Below are positions 41,162 through 41,952 of a stretch of DNA of 41,952 nt, piece by piece. Numbering within the stretch: the first letter of the stretch is position 1; each line of letters starts with the position of its first letter. The notes below the pieces were generated by a model. The model worked only from the letters and a program-made list of their open reading frames with translations, was not told the origin of the DNA and ran no database searches. The translations under genes and the position numbers were made by a program. Source of the stretch: DB1 sp049323655 (GTDB lineage: Bacteria > Desulfobacterota > Desulfobulbia > Desulfobulbales > SURF-16); assembly GCA_049323655.1 (NCBI GenBank), contig JBMONO010000037.1, positions 1 to 41,952 on the forward strand, given 5' to 3'.

Positions 41162-41952
41162 ATGGCAACGAATGATTCTCACCCCGGTACTGCCACCGGC
41201 AATGAGCCGGTTGGTCATGTATTTATCATTTATGGGACCGTCAAGGCAATTGCCCCGGATGGAACGGTGCGCGTTCTTTCGCCAAACAGCGAAATTTTTG
41301 CTAATGACAGAATCGTCACCGAAGCGGACGGCCGGGTCACCATCAGTTTTAATGATCCGATGGAAACGCAGCTCTATCTGGGGCGCGGAAGCGAAATCAC
41401 CATAGACGAGGATGTCTATTCCTCTGACACCGGCGAGACTCAGGATGTCGTCGCCGAGGTTCGCGACATTCAGGCAGCCTTGGAGGAAGGGGAGTTTGAT
41501 CCAACCGAGGACTTGCCGCCACCCGCTGCCGGCGGTGGCCCTGGCGGAGGCGGCGGTGGGCATCCATACACCGTGTTTGAGCTGTCTGGAGAAGAGGTGC
41601 TGCCGGACAGCGGCGCGGAAACCATCGGCATCGGGCTGAATTTCCTTGACCCGGATGCCGGAATCCTACCGCCCAGCGGTGTAACTCCGACCGGCGCAAC
41701 ACCCACAGGTGTTACTCCAACTGGCACAACGCCAACCGGTACTCCAACCGGCACCCCGACTGGTACTCCGACGGGTACGCCGACCGGCACCCCGACAGGC
41801 ACCCCGACTGGCACCCCGACCGGTACCCCGACGGGTACGCCGACCGGCACCCCGACCGGCACCCCGACGGGTACGCCGACCGGCACCCCGACTGGCACAC
41901 CAACCGGTACGCCAACTGGCACGCCGACTGGCACCCCGACCGGCACCCCGAC
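41162..41952 (+). CDS. LapA-like adhesin, N-terminal part (retention module), truncated by window end
   Basis: From ATG 41162 the frame is open to the window edge (263 codons). The N-terminus (about 15-110) is a retention module: VGHVFIIYGTVKAIAPDGTV, LSPNSEIFANDRIVTEADGR and LYLGRGSEITIDEDVY, as in giant type I secreted adhesins that stay lodged in their outer-membrane pore. P121-A122-A123-G124 fits the LapG protease site (cut between the alanines), followed by a glycine run. After it a Thr/Pro-rich stretch begins. LapD/LapG and the secretion genes are not visible. The real protein is probably very large. Confidence 0.8.
   Translation, partial: MATNDSHPGTATGNEPVGHVFIIYGTVKAIAPDGTVRVLSPNSEIFANDRIVTEADGRVTISFNDPMETQLYLGRGSEITIDEDVYSSDTGETQDVVAEVRDIQAALEEGEFDPTEDLPPPAAGGGPGGGGGGHPYTVFELSGEEVLPDSGAETIGIGLNFLDPDAGILPPSGVTPTGATPTGVTPTGTTPTGTPTGTPTGTPTGTPTGTPTGTPTGTPTGTPTGTPTGTPTGTPTGTPTGTPTGTPTGTPTGTPTGTPTGTP
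41678..41952 (+). repeat. Coding tandem repeat (GTPT)n in the adhesin
   Basis: Four 15-base units (GxTPT, 41678-41737) are followed by 17 complete and one partial 12-base unit encoding GTPT, up to the window end. Units differ mainly at third codon positions (act/acc/acg/aca, ggc/ggt), so the peptide is conserved more strongly than the DNA. Such linkers give length and flexibility and may be glycosylated. True copy number is unknown because the window ends inside it. Confidence 0.95.

Noticed and set aside
41470..41946. Open frame on the minus strand encoding a long PVGV repeat
   Set aside because: It is the mirror of the GTPT coding repeat; the plus frame has a retention module and a ribosome site, the minus frame has neither.

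Overview
The window looks like chromosomal DNA of a GC-rich anaerobic deltaproteobacterium (Desulfobacterota, most likely near Desulfobulbales). The clues are the rho-rpmE-prfA-prmC-murA run, a fused SecDF, a DUF39 homocysteine-synthesis protein, a DUF166 protein, paired CydA-like membrane subunits with a haem c domain, and a LarE-type sulfur transferase. I infer the taxon from gene content and have not tested it. Most genes are ordinary housekeeping genes. No phage, plasmid, transposase or CRISPR array is visible.

Layout. 0.35-2.9 kb: a SlyD/FKBP-like plus methyltransferase protein, a CarH-like MerR-B12 regulator and a small unknown protein. 2.95-10.5 kb, minus strand: an FtsB/DivIC-like protein, a ydbL-ynbE-ydbH set (outer-membrane lipid transport), tatC, ykgJ and fused secDF. 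10.6-14.3 kb: an alpha/beta-hydrolase remnant, rsfS-thrC, a lipoprotein, a zinc-ribbon gene split by an in-frame TGA, and coaE. 15.4-20.3 kb: rho, rpmE, prfA, prmC, murA. 20.3-28.6 kb: a tandem-domain universal stress protein, two CydA-like membrane subunits (the second with haem c), then a minus-strand run tsaD-DUF2062-rsmA-alcohol dehydrogenase, with an unknown gene and a DUF166 gene. 28.9-34.0 kb: moaA, pheA, and a CBS-ACT / DUF39 / LarE cluster. 34.1-41.0 kb: HU behind a possibly switchable leader, tRNA-Pro, a cyclic-nucleotide-domain histidine kinase overlapping a purine nucleoside phosphorylase and an MtaD-type deaminase, and a PIF1-HRDC helicase. From 41.16 kb to the edge: the start of a LapA-like adhesin with a retention module, a PAAG protease site and a GTPT repeat tract.

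The most unusual structure is a family of short non-autonomous inverted-repeat elements (six loci). Three loci are two-module composites: module A (about 100 bp) and module B (exactly 134 bp) sit side by side, and the same 5-bp target sequence, different at each locus, stands before, between and after them. Module order is A-B at two loci and B-A at the third. Other points to follow up are the mutually exclusive helices in the HU leader, the TGA-interrupted zinc-ribbon gene, and the CBS-ACT/DUF39/LarE sulfur cluster.
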